Shown here piece by piece: positions 50,070 through 61,343 of a stretch of DNA of 64,000 bases; position 1 is the stretch's first letter; each line of letters starts with the position of its first letter. The DNA is from Exophiala sp. HKRS030. Taxonomy: Eukaryota; Ascomycota; Eurotiomycetes; Chaetothyriales; Herpotrichiellaceae. A model generated the notes under the pieces. The model worked only from the letters and a program-made list of their open reading frames with translations, was not told the DNA's origin and made no database searches. Location: assembly GCA_023897205.1 (NCBI GenBank), contig JAHWDD010000008.1, positions 372,001 through 436,000 of the forward strand, in the 5' to 3' direction. Both the position numbers and the translations under genes were made by a program.

Positions 50070-52970
50070 ATGGCTTACACTGCTGTCTCACAGGCTGAGC
50101 ACGATGCCATCTACACTCAATCGCCGGACCTAACCCTGCATGCCGACAGAACACGCCCCGAAACATCCAGCCCTCCACTTTCCCTCTCCTTCGATCATGT
50201 GTCTCGAGATGGGTACCACTCGGATGTTCCGCAACCAAGTGCGGAGGGTAGCGGCGCCGCGAGCGTTGGAAATCTCCTCAAGTCTTTGAGCTCATCACAG
50301 TCGTATGAGATGGTGGAAGACGACGACTACGAGGAGCCCATGCGGACACCACAGGGCTTAGGGTTGAACATGACCGCACACGCGCCGGTAGAAGACGACA
50401 CCCTCACGTATGAGTCCGAACAAGCTCCGATTAGGACCGCGTCCATCAGCCGAGACCTCCCTCTCAACCACCCGACACCGGATCTACAAACTCTGCAAGG
50501 GGCGTTTGTCAAGAATGTGGAGAAATTGGAAGAGAGCGCTGAGAGACTGAGCATGACTTCGAGTCTAGAAGAAGAGTTGACCAAGATGAAACTGGACCAA
50601 AGACGTTTGGAAAGACAGTCGTCTGCACCCACAACCTTTGAAAACGGTGGCGCTTCTACAGCCCAGAGGCAGTTCTCGACCAGTTCATGGTCAAATTCCA
50701 TCCTCAGAGTCAATCAGACGGCCAGGTCAGGAGGATATTCACCGTCCGGGTACATCACCTCTCCAACAGGCTCGATACACTCGGGACGACGGCAACAGCA
50801 GCACACTCTCGACCGCCACTCGTCCAAGGGCAGTCGTCATGATCAACCATTGACGGAGCCTCCCCGTGAAGGTCGTCCACTGGACTTTGGGTCTACGTCT
50901 CATCCCTCTGATGCTGCCATCATTCCAGATCAAGAGATTGTTCAGTCACCTGGCGCCTCGAACAACTCGTTTTCAGAAGACAGACCGCCAACATCTGGTT
51001 CAAATGATACCTACCGACAGGCTCAAGCGGCTTTCAACGATTTTGATGGTGTCTACTTCAATTCCGGCGCGTTGTCCCAGAGAAGTGATTCTATATCGCG
51101 TCATATCTCCTTGCGCCGGCCTCCATTGGCGCGTGATTCCAAGGCTTTCAGAGAAGCGCAACCGGGCGAGCGCATGATATACTATCCGGCTCCTGTCCCT
51201 GTTATGCTGAATCTTCCACAAAGACTGTCCAAGATGGATCTAAGCGAACGTGAAAGACGGCGACTTCAGGGTATATCTGCGATACCTGAAGAACTGCGCA
51301 AGTCAGCACCCTGGCTAACTGATCAAGATAACACGAAAGTGCCTGGTGGTAGGAGCTCACTGAATCTCCCACCACAACTACGCGCCAACGCCTTTTTTGA
51401 GCAACCAAGTGTCACACAAGATCTCGAGTTAAAGAATGGTTCGGCAGTTCGTACTCTTGACAGTATCCTGGATGCTGCTGCCTATGCTCCGGTCAGTGCA
51501 TTCACGGACCATCCCATTGCTGGTCATCTGGGCAAGGAAGTATATGGCCAAAATGGCTCGCCGCGAAAGAGCATGCAATCCACAGAAGAAATGAAAAAGA
51601 AACGTCGAAGTTCTTTGAGTACTTTGTTGAAATCGAAAAGATCAAGCACGGGACTAGATGGTGCGCGAGTAGGCCGCACCAAATCCAAGGATTCCAGGAC
51701 ACCGCTAGATGGCGAAGACAACACCAGTGGCGACGAACTCGATCGAGCGGCAGCGCAATCCCTGGCGCCTGGTGAGGATGAGATATCTGATCGTGAAGAG
51801 GACGCCGAAGACGCCACCCCACAAGGATTTTCCGCAGCTCCAACCACCCTGCTTGCTGAACTCCAAATGCGCAAAGCTCATCAAAAGCAACGCAATAGAA
51901 CTGCGGCAGATGCTTTTCCAAACGGCATGCACTCAACTCTGTTGCAGCTTGATGCTGTGACCCAACTTCAACAGAAAGCCCGGAAAACTAAGCATGTTAC
52001 CCTGGCTTGGGAAGACCATGACGAGGCCGATAAGCAGAATTTTGACGACGACGAGGTTCCTCTCGGTCTTTTATTTCCCGAAAAGGATCGTTTGGAGACG
52101 TTTAATGCACACCGACCTGTCGGACTTCTAGAACGGCGAGAGATGGAAGACAACGAGCCTTTGAGCCATCGACGCGCCAGGTTGAGAGGCGAACCACTCC
52201 GGTCGATGAAGTCTGACACAAAAGCCCCTTACATTGAACAGATTCCAGGACTCTCCGAAGGAGTTTCCGCTGAACATGATGACGAGCCGCTAGCTCAGCG
52301 CTTGGCGAGATTGAAGGCGGAAAGAGACAATGCGAATGAAGGACAATTCGCAGCAGAATTGAGTCAAGAGCTCGGCTTGAATGTGGGAAAGCATGAAGCT
52401 CTACCTTCTACCACTCCCGATCCCGAGGAGACATTGGGTCAGAGACGAAAGAGACTCAAGGAAGAAGCATTGCGCAATGGCAGACAGGTGAGCGGTGAAA
52501 GTGCAGGCAGTGCCACAAGACCACAGCTGCGATCCATGCACAGCCTAGCCGACGTTCTACAAGCACATCCAGTTGGCGTGCAGGATCGCACAGTTCTCAA
52601 CGAGTCCCATGGCTTTGCAACGCGCAATTTTCATGCGCAGGGACCATTGCTGAATTTTGCTGAACCTCCGTCGTTTCCTCGCATGGGCATGCAGGCTCTC
52701 CAGGGTAATGCCTGGGGTTCTGGTCAACAGCATGGCGGATATGCCAACACCCCTTACGGTAATTTCTACCCAAATAACGGCATGACCGCAATGCCACCCG
52801 GTCTCTACGGTGCTCCCATCCCTATGCACATGCAACAACCTATGGCTGGCTACCCCGGCCTTGCGACTTATGGAGTTCCAGGCTATGTTCAAGATCCGAT
52901 GAGTGGACCACCACTTGATCCGAAGCAACGAGCACAAATCGATCGTTGGCGTCAGAGTATTGCTCAGTGA
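50070..52970 (+). CDS. large disordered protein with a repeated ExLxxRxxRL motif
   Basis: A single exon of 966 aa from the ATG at 50070. Family not recognised. The first 350 residues are low-complexity Ser/Pro/Glu sequence. Ordered-looking islands follow, including GERMIYYPAPVPVMLNLPQRLSKMD and RRLQGISAIPEELRKSAPWL. A basic block (EEMKKKRRSSLSTLLKSKRSS) could be a nuclear or membrane-contact segment. A charged helical region has PNGMHSTLLQLDAVTQLQQ and three spaced copies of a short motif (EPLSHRRARLRGE, EPLAQRLARLKAE, ETLGQRRKRLKEE). The tail is rich in Met, Gly, Pro, Tyr and Gln. Codon use is coding-like throughout. The style is that of long scaffold or septum/polarity proteins of filamentous fungi, but that is only an impression. 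Confidence 0.8.
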   Translation: MAYTAVSQAEHDAIYTQSPDLTLHADRTRPETSSPPLSLSFDHVSRDGYHSDVPQPSAEGSGAASVGNLLKSLSSSQSYEMVEDDDYEEPMRTPQGLGLNMTAHAPVEDDTLTYESEQAPIRTASISRDLPLNHPTPDLQTLQGAFVKNVEKLEESAERLSMTSSLEEELTKMKLDQRRLERQSSAPTTFENGGASTAQRQFSTSSWSNSILRVNQTARSGGYSPSGYITSPTGSIHSGRRQQQHTLDRHSSKGSRHDQPLTEPPREGRPLDFGSTSHPSDAAIIPDQEIVQSPGASNNSFSEDRPPTSGSNDTYRQAQAAFNDFDGVYFNSGALSQRSDSISRHISLRRPPLARDSKAFREAQPGERMIYYPAPVPVMLNLPQRLSKMDLSERERRRLQGISAIPEELRKSAPWLTDQDNTKVPGGRSSLNLPPQLRANAFFEQPSVTQDLELKNGSAVRTLDSILDAAAYAPVSAFTDHPIAGHLGKEVYGQNGSPRKSMQSTEEMKKKRRSSLSTLLKSKRSSTGLDGARVGRTKSKDSRTPLDGEDNTSGDELDRAAAQSLAPGEDEISDREEDAEDATPQGFSAAPTTLLAELQMRKAHQKQRNRTAADAFPNGMHSTLLQLDAVTQLQQKARKTKHVTLAWEDHDEADKQNFDDDEVPLGLLFPEKDRLETFNAHRPVGLLERREMEDNEPLSHRRARLRGEPLRSMKSDTKAPYIEQIPGLSEGVSAEHDDEPLAQRLARLKAERDNANEGQFAAELSQELGLNVGKHEALPSTTPDPEETLGQRRKRLKEEALRNGRQVSGESAGSATRPQLRSMHSLADVLQAHPVGVQDRTVLNESHGFATRNFHAQGPLLNFAEPPSFPRMGMQALQGNAWGSGQQHGGYANTPYGNFYPNNGMTAMPPGLYGAPIPMHMQQPMAGYPGLATYGVPGYVQDPMSGPPLDPKQRAQIDRWRQSIAQ

Positions 52971-53925
52971 GCTTTTTGTCACTTCTAGGGCCAGCAAGCC
53001 TTTGAGTATTCTCGCCAGCTTCGTGCACGGGATGGGGAATACCTCTTGTTGACGGAGCGAATAAGGGCTGGACAGGTGCCAGTCTAGTGGTTGACGATTG
53101 GTGAAACCTGGCGAAACCTGGAACCAGAATGAAGAATTATGTATTTTTACGACGAGAAGAACAACACCAATCGATACCATGATGACCTTGTATGATGTGT
53201 GTGCTTTTGTATGATTCGTCTAGTCGACCTGCAGGAGTACAGTAGAGCATGTGTGGTACCCGTGCACCGGAGAGTAGCAGTTATTGTAGAAGCCCAAAAT
53301 GTGCTGTGACTTGCCCACTGACTGATTGATTTCTCGGGACTCGAAAGCCTTGGTTCCGGTCTACATATTCCGTAAAACAAGGATAAATGATCTCTGGTCG
53401 AGTCAAGACACATATGGCTCCTATTTCAATACTGTACGATGCTGGGTGCGTGGTGGAATTGTGATGTTATCTACCAGGACTCCGTAAATCATCGCAGACT
53501 GAAACACTTCACGCCATTGGATCGTCGCTTCTCAACCGAACTGCATCTGCGACATCAACTCACTTCTTCTCGTCGTGCACTTGACTTCCCGCAGATCTCG
53601 AGGACCATCGTCTTGATACCTTTCTTGTCTCATTATCCTCCAGAGTCAACAAACACATTCTTATCGACTACTCTGTACAACATTCAGCTTCCCGCCTTTC
53701 CTTTCTTCCAGTCGGTCCCAAGCCATACAGCCTCCGCCCGCAGCGAACCAGCCGACTCAAGAGCGAACCACCGTCCTACCATTCCTACCCCACGGATATC
53801 AATGCCCTTGTAGAGTCGAGGTATCTGCCATGACCAAGAGGTGACCATGAACCGTGGGCGCATGCAGGACGTCGCATCTCTCAAAGAATGATTCCTCCCG
53901 AGTGTGGCGCACCGACGCATCGGAC
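52971..53925. other. intergenic / 5' leader
   Basis: These 955 bp lie between two long same-strand genes. The right half (about 53500-53880) is C/T-rich and probably a long 5' UTR with short upstream ATGs (for example 53831 and 53847). No other gene. Confidence 0.55.
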
Positions 53926-56900
53926 ATGATGAATCCGAACAAGGCGACCTATCCGCCATTGCAAAGACACAGGAGGAGGTCTGATCATATGTCGCCCACC
54001 TCGCCCTCGAACCCTCGTCGAACCGTCGATCGTACCAACAGATATAGCGACAACCTCAGTTCCGCTGATGCCAACCCGGCCACCGATGACTCGGACAGCC
54101 CATCTCTCAATCTGACCCTCTCCTCTCCTACCTACGACCGATATCGTGCCCTGCCTTCCGCGCCTCCCGGTCTGAATACTTTCGGATTCGAGTCAAGACA
54201 CCATCAGAGATCTTCCGAGGATCATGGTCGTGCAAGATATCGTACATCGGACGAGGATGCTCGTCCTGCTACAAGCGATGCCACCGATCCGCACCTGGCA
54301 TCCCCATATCAAACTACGCGGACCATGGGACAATACTCGGACTTGCCCCTGAGACCTGCACCTGTCACATACAACACCAGTCCCGACAGTTTCAAGGATC
54401 ACATCTATGAGCGTTCAGTACCGAGACATGAAGAGCACACGCTCTCTCCCACATTCCGCACCAACAGTTTCCCTTCTCCGGGTCTAGACAGACCTTCGTT
54501 CGATGAGGCACACCATGTCAAGGCCCATGCTGGAAAGAAGAGCAGGCTGAACTTGCTTAATCCTATGAGCCTGCTCGCTCGACGACGCTCGTCACAAAAT
54601 CAAAAGCTCGACGATGTCAACCTCAGTATCAAGACCTTCTCGGTTCCTGCCCTCCCCGACGACTTCGACCCCAGCATTCGAGGCAAGGTTGTGCACGATT
54701 TTTCCGCTCCTCGCACTCGTAGGCTTCCCTCTCAGAATGACCTGGGCAGTATCGATTCGCCGGCAGTACGATCAGCAGACCCTCTGCGATGGCATGAGCC
54801 CCCTAGCGGAAGATTGTCCACAGGCGGCACTCCAAACCTCAACCACAGTCCCATGTTCAAAGAGCATTTCCAAGACGACCGGCCAACTTTGCGACCAGAT
54901 AGGACAGGGTACTTGCATAATTTCAATGCCTCGCAGATTGCACACGAATCACAGGACTCGGAAAGCGTGCCTGCATTCGCAAAGCGACTACCTGCTGCGG
55001 TACCACAAACTGATTCAGACTCCAAACCTCCACCCGTGGAAAAGCCAAATGCACCCCTTCCACATATTCCACCTGGCGAGCCGTCACCTCCTCCGCCGAC
55101 ACCCCCGCCAAAAAGCACTCCTTCGCCAAAATTCGATCCTCCGCCACCAGCAGCACTGCCCAAACATATGACCAGCACTTCGTCTCGTTTCAGCTTCCAA
55201 ATGGGAGGCTCCGGCTCCTCAGCCCAGGAGAAATTGCTCGAAGAGAAACATAAGCAACACGAGGCTACGAGGAAGACCGATTCACCTGATGTGGACGAAG
55301 AGGATGACTACGCCAACTACGACTTTGATGCTGACGATGGCTTCGAGGAAAAGATCCCCGGCGTCAATGCGGATTATGACGAACACGATGCCTTTGGTGA
55401 CGACATCCCTGAAGGAAATGCACTGGTTGCTCGTTACGACGATCCTGCTCCCGATGTGTCCATATGCAGCACTTCGCCCCACGTTCCGCCGCCCATCAAA
55501 ACTCAGCATACCGATCTGCAAAGGGCTTCCTTCCAAGGGTTTCACTTTACGCCACAGTCGCTGACTTTTAGCCCAACAAGCACCAACAATGCCTCTCAAC
55601 CTACGCCCCGTGACAACGAGGGATTTCCAATCGGAATCGCAAACTCCAGAGAGTCTTCCCAGCATGGCAACCCCGAGAGAACCGACAAAGATACAATGGA
55701 CGATGGCCAGGTTGCGATGTTGGGAGGCCTCGGCATTTCTACAGCTGAAGTCCGCGGCCGACGAACCTCGTATACGACGCGTCCACAAGGTCAAATCTTC
55801 CACGACGACGACCTATACTTTGATGATGGCGAGTTCGGCGACTTCGACGCCGACATGACCCCCGGCGAGTTTGACGAGGCAATTTTCGACGACGACACGG
55901 GCAGAATACGCGACATCCCCGCCGAAAATGCACTCAGATTCGAGGCAGCTCGGGAATCAACGACTCTCGAAGCCGAAGCCCAGTCCAACAATTCCTTGGA
56001 CGATGACGCTCACGCAAGGTCTTCTGGTGACTATGGAAGTCAGACAAACGCTCCTCGGGCATCTCTTGATCCCCATCACACCGATTCAAATTATCCAGCG
56101 CAGAAAAGTAACGTTTCTGGTCTCACGGAGACGAATCTCGCGGCTTATCACGACGCGTTGGCTTTGGCGGCCAACCAGGCGGCTGCAGAGGGCAAATTCG
56201 ACCGCAAAGTGAGTTTTGGCCAGAATTCCGACGACACGTCTGATCCACCAAGTCAGAGGAGAGTGATCTCGGACGATAGTCGCCTTAGTTACAATTTTAA
56301 CTCTGCCATTGCTGAAGACGACGGCTTCCCCTTTGACGATGATCTCGACGATGACCCTATGATTGCCGAGGCCAATGCGGAGGCGCTTGAGAATGATGAT
56401 GAAGGATTCTATGGACGCGAGTTTGGCTTCTATGCTCGGTCCTATAGTAAAGGAGGTACGGATCTTGTTAATGGCGGATACTTTGCAGAACGTGGTTCGA
56501 ATGGCATCAAGCGAAGTCACAGCGGCAAAGCGAACTTCCAAGAACCCAGTTTGACGCCAATCACTGAGAGAAGCGAATGGAGCACGAGGAACTCGGTCGC
56601 ATCCTTGCAAATACCCGGTGGCTTGCCAGCTTCGGCACAGTCTCTCCCCAGCCCAGGAATTGCCCAATTACTTGAACTTGATTCGCCCGCCTATGACGAA
56701 GACATGAGCTTCAGTGCACTTTTGAAACTCCGCGGAAGGACGTTTGGGGGTAGCTCCTCAAGTGTCAGTAGCTCAGCAGCCGGCCACCCTTTGAGTTCAC
56801 CGTTGGCTCACTACTCCAACCCTCCGTTCCCGCCCGGAGACTTTGGCTCGAGAATGTCAGCATCGATTAACGGTCGATCGCCATCTGCCGACATTCCTGA

Positions 56901-57198
56901 ATCGGAAGAAGAAGACGACGAGAACGAAAGGCCGACTTTGACGCAGAACACTCCTAGAAAGAAGACTGTGGATCACCATCAGGTCATGACATCTCAAGAG
57001 GAAATGCCGGCGTCTCCCGGATGGCTGAGTAGCGAGCGGCGCAAGGGACACCACAGCCGGACCAGCAGCGGAGCCGACAGCGTGACATATTCGCGCGATA
57101 CGGATGGACGATGGGTATTGGAAAGGAGGAGGACCGATGAAGAGAGTGGAATTGAAGAGATTGTCGATCGCGAAGTGTTGGCGGGAGCACGAATTTGA
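53926..57198 (+). CDS. very large acidic disordered protein
   Basis: A single exon of 1090 aa from the ATG at 53926; an immediately following ATG is equivalent, and an upstream exon cannot be excluded. Family not recognised. Visible blocks are a basic N-terminus (LQRHRRRSDH), KKSRLNLLNPMSLLARRRSS, LPDDFDPSIRGKVVHDFSAP, a poly-Pro segment (PPPPTPPPKSTPSPKFDPPPP) near residue 410 and acidic DDDLYFDDGEFGDFDADM stretches. Also visible are DDEGFYGREFGFYARSY and a C-terminal DGRWVLERRRTDEESGIEE. Ordered islands within disordered acidic chain suggest a scaffold or signalling regulator. The Pro-rich part could bind SH3 or WW domains; both points are inference. The codon pattern is strongly coding. 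Together with the 966-aa gene upstream it forms a same-strand pair of giant disordered proteins. Confidence 0.8.
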   Translation: MMNPNKATYPPLQRHRRRSDHMSPTSPSNPRRTVDRTNRYSDNLSSADANPATDDSDSPSLNLTLSSPTYDRYRALPSAPPGLNTFGFESRHHQRSSEDHGRARYRTSDEDARPATSDATDPHLASPYQTTRTMGQYSDLPLRPAPVTYNTSPDSFKDHIYERSVPRHEEHTLSPTFRTNSFPSPGLDRPSFDEAHHVKAHAGKKSRLNLLNPMSLLARRRSSQNQKLDDVNLSIKTFSVPALPDDFDPSIRGKVVHDFSAPRTRRLPSQNDLGSIDSPAVRSADPLRWHEPPSGRLSTGGTPNLNHSPMFKEHFQDDRPTLRPDRTGYLHNFNASQIAHESQDSESVPAFAKRLPAAVPQTDSDSKPPPVEKPNAPLPHIPPGEPSPPPPTPPPKSTPSPKFDPPPPAALPKHMTSTSSRFSFQMGGSGSSAQEKLLEEKHKQHEATRKTDSPDVDEEDDYANYDFDADDGFEEKIPGVNADYDEHDAFGDDIPEGNALVARYDDPAPDVSICSTSPHVPPPIKTQHTDLQRASFQGFHFTPQSLTFSPTSTNNASQPTPRDNEGFPIGIANSRESSQHGNPERTDKDTMDDGQVAMLGGLGISTAEVRGRRTSYTTRPQGQIFHDDDLYFDDGEFGDFDADMTPGEFDEAIFDDDTGRIRDIPAENALRFEAARESTTLEAEAQSNNSLDDDAHARSSGDYGSQTNAPRASLDPHHTDSNYPAQKSNVSGLTETNLAAYHDALALAANQAAAEGKFDRKVSFGQNSDDTSDPPSQRRVISDDSRLSYNFNSAIAEDDGFPFDDDLDDDPMIAEANAEALENDDEGFYGREFGFYARSYSKGGTDLVNGGYFAERGSNGIKRSHSGKANFQEPSLTPITERSEWSTRNSVASLQIPGGLPASAQSLPSPGIAQLLELDSPAYDEDMSFSALLKLRGRTFGGSSSSVSSSAAGHPLSSPLAHYSNPPFPPGDFGSRMSASINGRSPSADIPESEEEDDENERPTLTQNTPRKKTVDHHQVMTSQEEMPASPGWLSSERRKGHHSRTSSGADSVTYSRDTDGRWVLERRRTDEESGIEEIVDREVLAGARI

Positions 57199-58571
57199 TC
57201 AAGAGATGGACATGGATGCTTTTGCTCGTAGGAAACGAGTTAGGGGTCTTGTTGGCTGAGAGAATAACACACGAATCAAATATATGACCAACTACATGTG
57301 GCAGAGAAGAAGTGGTGGTCTTTTGTCTGTTTTGTCCTTCTTTTGTGGTGTTTAGACGGCGAGAAAGAGAAAAGCTTTTGAGAGAGGGGCCCCTTTTCAC
57401 ATACACGACCATTTTGGTTTACATCAGATACCTCTACGCATAGGTAGGTAGTATATACCTAGTCAGTTTCATGATACCCTTGTGGCTTTGCACCAGAAGA
57501 AACAGTTTGGCGAAAAGTACCTACTTGTAGGTAGGTAGTAGTTTGACTTAAGAAGGCCTTTTTTATTAGGACTAGTTTTCTTGACCTTATAGGCTTTCAC
57601 GCCTAATAGAATAGTCACCCATGCCCATAAACCCTCCCTGGTACCACCCAAACGCTTGGTGACGTTATAGGCGCCACTCCTCTACCTCTTTGGAGCCTAA
57701 TTTGCTCCCTTGTAGGCTAGGCCTCCACCCCCCGTAAGACGCCGCCCCCTGACAATTTGACACATTCACACGGCATCCCTCTCGCCCTCACACGCAACAA
57801 CAAGAACAACGAGAGGACTCGACGATGGTGACGACGATGACAGCCAACACCAGAGGCCGCGAATTGTTCGTGGACGAGGAAGGCGAGGAGGGGACGTCCA
57901 GATCGGCCACCTTTGAGGACGTCTCAATGACGACCAACTAAATTCTGTCGGACGGTTCCAACGTGAGTGAACCTTTGTCAATGTTTGTCGCGACGACCAA
58001 TTTTGGCCCTGGAGACCGTGTTGAGGTGCGACAAGCGAGGTACCGTGATTTGAAAAAAAAAGATATGCAAACTACTGTAGAGAAGAATTCTATCATCTAG
58101 ATAAATGTAAAATCCTCCCACTACGGTGGTGAGGTCGTTTTCTGCTCGGCATCACAGGAGGCATAACCCTAAGCTCGCGTACACAGGCACCACGGGCATC
58201 ACAGAAAAAGAATACCCGGGGCGTTGATCGTACTCCGGTACGGGTGGACAGGGATGGACAGAGTCACTCACCTACCCACCCAAGGTACTCGTTCACCTCG
58301 GGGTGAGGTAGGATTGAATAGCTCGGTCGCGTAACGCAGAGAGAGGTACGCCGCACTCCGTACGGGGTGCTCGAAAGGGAGCCGTCCCGGATGCCACACC
58401 GTACCCACCCAAAGGTACCTAGGTACTTGCGTATCTAACCAGCGGTCGTGGCGTGGAGGACTACCGATCACGAGTGAGGGAACCACTCCTGGTCGCAGTT
58501 GGGTGCACCCCTGACCCGAGTGGCCAAATCAGTCAAAGAATGTCGCCGGATTTTCAACCATTCTCTGATCA
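57199..58571. other. intergenic, 3' ends and CCTAGG/TAGGTAGG-rich DNA
   Basis: These 1.37 kb lie between the convergent 3' ends of the 1090-aa gene and the amidase. Clusters of TAGGTAGG/TACCTA words are at 57440-57465 and 57518-57545, and GGTACCTAGGTAC is near 58419. A 38-codon frame at about 57824-57940 has good codon use but no start context or partner exon that I can support. Confidence 0.55.
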
Positions 58572-60578
58572 TCATCCCGTAGCTTTCTGGGTTGACTTGT
58601 CGGCTTCACTTTGGAGGATTTCGGCCACCGCGAGTACTTTCTCTTCGTCGAACCTCCTTCCGATGATCTGCACCCCGACCGGGAGACCGTCCATGGACGC
58701 GAGATCGTACAGTCGGCGGTTGTAGGCGTTGAACGGATTAGAAAGCCCGGCCGAACGGTCTCGGTCTGTCGTCGATGTCGCGTTGACGTCGTGCGAGTCG
58801 AGATGTTTCGAGACAATGGTCCATGGAAATGACAATGCCGTGTAGTCCAGGAAGTTCCAAACCTTGGTGTACCCCGTGTATCTGTGCCGATTGAACTTCG
58901 GTCAACGCCCCGGGACATCGACGACGTAACAAAAAGCGCACACCCCCGGGAGAAGACACTTACCGAAAACATCCATGTGGCAACGCAGCGTGTCCCGCCA
59001 CCGGGCTCAACAAGACATCGACGCCCGCGTCGTCCCACTTTGTGTTGTACGTCTGCTGGGCTCGTACTTTGGCCCTGTTCAGCTGCCAGTAGTCGTACAC
59101 GGAGATGGGCTTGCTGCTGGCGACCAGGGCTTCGACGTGCGGCAGCATGGGTTCGCCCGCGCCGGCGATTTCGCGGCGAATGTCTTCCCCCCCGTCGGCC
59201 CTGTAGAATTGATCCTGTGACTGCGTGTGAGGACCGGCCGCAACGGCGTGACGACACTTGTCGACGGCGACGACGAGACTCACCTGGATCTCTATGAAAG
59301 ACATGTGCTCGGACGTATCCCACGGGACGATCTCGTGCCCGGCCTTTCGGAGGAGAGCGGCCGCTTCTCGCACGGCGCGTTGTACGGGCGGATGGGGCTC
59401 GACGATTCCATCGTCGACGATCAGTCCGATTCTCAGACGCCGATTCAGAACTTCCTGGTAGATGGCTTCACGCCACGGCATCGGGACAACCTTTGGATCT
59501 TGAAGCCACGCTTGCGAATTCAAAACTGCCCTCGTGACGGCCACCAGCGATGAAAGTCGCTTGGCCATGGGTCCCACCGAGGAGGGCACATGTTCTTGCC
59601 CTTCATGAGGTCCTGGAACCCCGCGGTGTGAAAACCGACTGCTCTGCGACCCTGTTAGCAAATTTTTTACCCCGTGCCTTGTCGGTAGCGGGGCTTTCTA
59701 CCGTCGGCTTCAAGCCAAAGAGCCCGTTGAAGTGACTGGGGCCTCGAACCGATCCGCCAATGTCGGTACCCCATCCACAAAGTGATCCGTCCAGACTCAA
59801 GAGAGCGGCTTCACCTCCAGACGACCCCCCGGCGGTGAAATCTGGCCTGTCTGGCAGCGTCGTCAGACCCCACATTGGATTTTCAGTCTCACCCCACTGG
59901 TGTACCCGGTCAGCAGGATAAACCTAGCAGGCCGGGGATGATGTGCCTACCAATATGGTCTGCGGTACATTGGTCTTGGTGATGATCACCGCGCCCAAGT
60001 CCTTGAGGACTTTCGTCATCGGCGCGTCCTCGGAGGCAGGCCGAAATGCTCGACCGACGTAACCAAATGTCGTGTCCACACCTGCAATGTCGAATTGGTC
60101 CTTCAGAGACATGGGTATACCATGGAGCGGTCCCACAAGCTTCCCGGTCTTTCTGTAATACTGATCGAGTTCTCGCGCGCGTTCCACGGCGCTCTCGAAA
60201 AGAGGCTCGGTCAAACAATTGGTCTTGCCGAAGGTGAGTTGGACAGATTTCCATTTTGTTTTTTGGTGACGAAACTCACTTTTTCATGTGCTTCAATCGC
60301 CCTGGTGCGTGAGCTGAGTATCAGCGGCATGCACAGGCCCAAAAAGCAAAGATTCTCGAGAGGACAACTTACTGTAGAATGACGGCCACAACGACATCCT
60401 CGACAGAGACCTCGCCAGTCGCATACATCTTTGTCAATGCCGGGACTTCGACATGGCCTACAAGCTTTCCAGCAATCGTTGTCCTCCTTTTGTGTGCCCC
60501 ATTGATAAGTCGTCGGAATGCGTGGATACATTGCTCCCTCTGGGTGCGTTTTCTCTGAGCGACCTCTTCCCAAGCCAT
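58572..60578 (-). CDS. amidase-signature hydrolase (acetamidase/FAAH-like), seven exons
   Basis: The model is 540 aa. Exons are 60578-60373, 60301-60280, 60223-59951, 59896-59671, 59612-59284, 59220-58964 and 58881-58572; all introns have GT-AG ends. The Ser-cisSer-Lys triad of the amidase-signature family is present: Lys117 in SLKDQF, the cis-Ser192 in GGSSGGE and the nucleophile Ser216 in GTDIGGSVR. GLFGLKPT and SVGPM follow in the usual order. The C-terminal DGLPVGVQIIG block is also standard for fungal acetamidase-like enzymes. These hydrolyse small amides or fatty-acid amides in the cytosol; the substrate is unknown. Intron 4 (58 bp) was placed to restore SPATDKARGPHEGQEH. The gene is divergent from a Zn2Cys6 regulator 765 bp away, a common arrangement for a catabolic enzyme and its activator. 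Confidence 0.9.
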
Positions 60579-61343
60579 GGCTCAATCGAAGTAGAGATAC
60601 ACTTGAGGCCACGGATTAGATGGAATCATGCTGGGAGATAGACCACGCCAAAGAGTTACCGCAAAGGGCTCTCACTCGAAACTGCGGGGGGTCTGTTCGG
60701 CGATAAATCACCGAGGTGGCAACCCGGCACTGATTGCACTATGTGAGCGCGCTCCAGTTAGCCATGACTGACCCGATAACGCTTCAACGGAACTCGCCAG
60801 TATCTGTCCCGGCTCATCGCCTCGCAGTGCAGGCAGAGCGCCTTGACCGGTGACAGGTGTGCCTTTACTCATCTAGAGTTTCTGCAAATTGAACTGTGGC
60901 CATCAGATTTGGCCAGACGGGTAGTGCTGGACGGTTGGTAGGGATTTGCAGGCGCAATGGAGGATGTATTTACTCCGGGGTTCGGCATCAACGTCTTTGT
61001 CGTGATTTGTGAGGCCTCAAAGAATGTATTTCCATGGTGTTTGTTCGCATCAGAAAAAGGTGCGTGCCCTGGTTGAGTGCTGTGACAGCCTCGAGATTCT
61101 AGGTCTAGGAAAAAGGATCGGAGATACTTCTTTCCGACTGCTACAGTGGCTCATATGCTTCTGCGTACAATACACAGAAGCGGCATGGCCCTCTCTTCAC
61201 TTGTATTGTCGTTAACTGGTCAATCTAATTACCTTCATGCCGCTACCATCGGAGCCTCTCTTTCCACTGACGCCCTTCTCCTTCCTGTGTTGCCTACCTG
61301 GTTCTCTGTCCATCAACCTGGCAAACCAGCACCGCCTCCAGTC
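60579..61343. other. divergent intergenic region (amidase / Zn2Cys6 regulator)
   Basis: This 765-bp region is the shared upstream region. By eye I cannot define a pair of CGG half-sites with confidence, although several CGG/CCG triplets are present. A plus frame at 61009-61215 has no motifs. Confidence 0.5.

Noticed and set aside
57824..57940. 38-codon frame with good codon use between the 1090-aa gene and the amidase
   Set aside because: Too short, with no partner exon or family; could be a decayed fragment.
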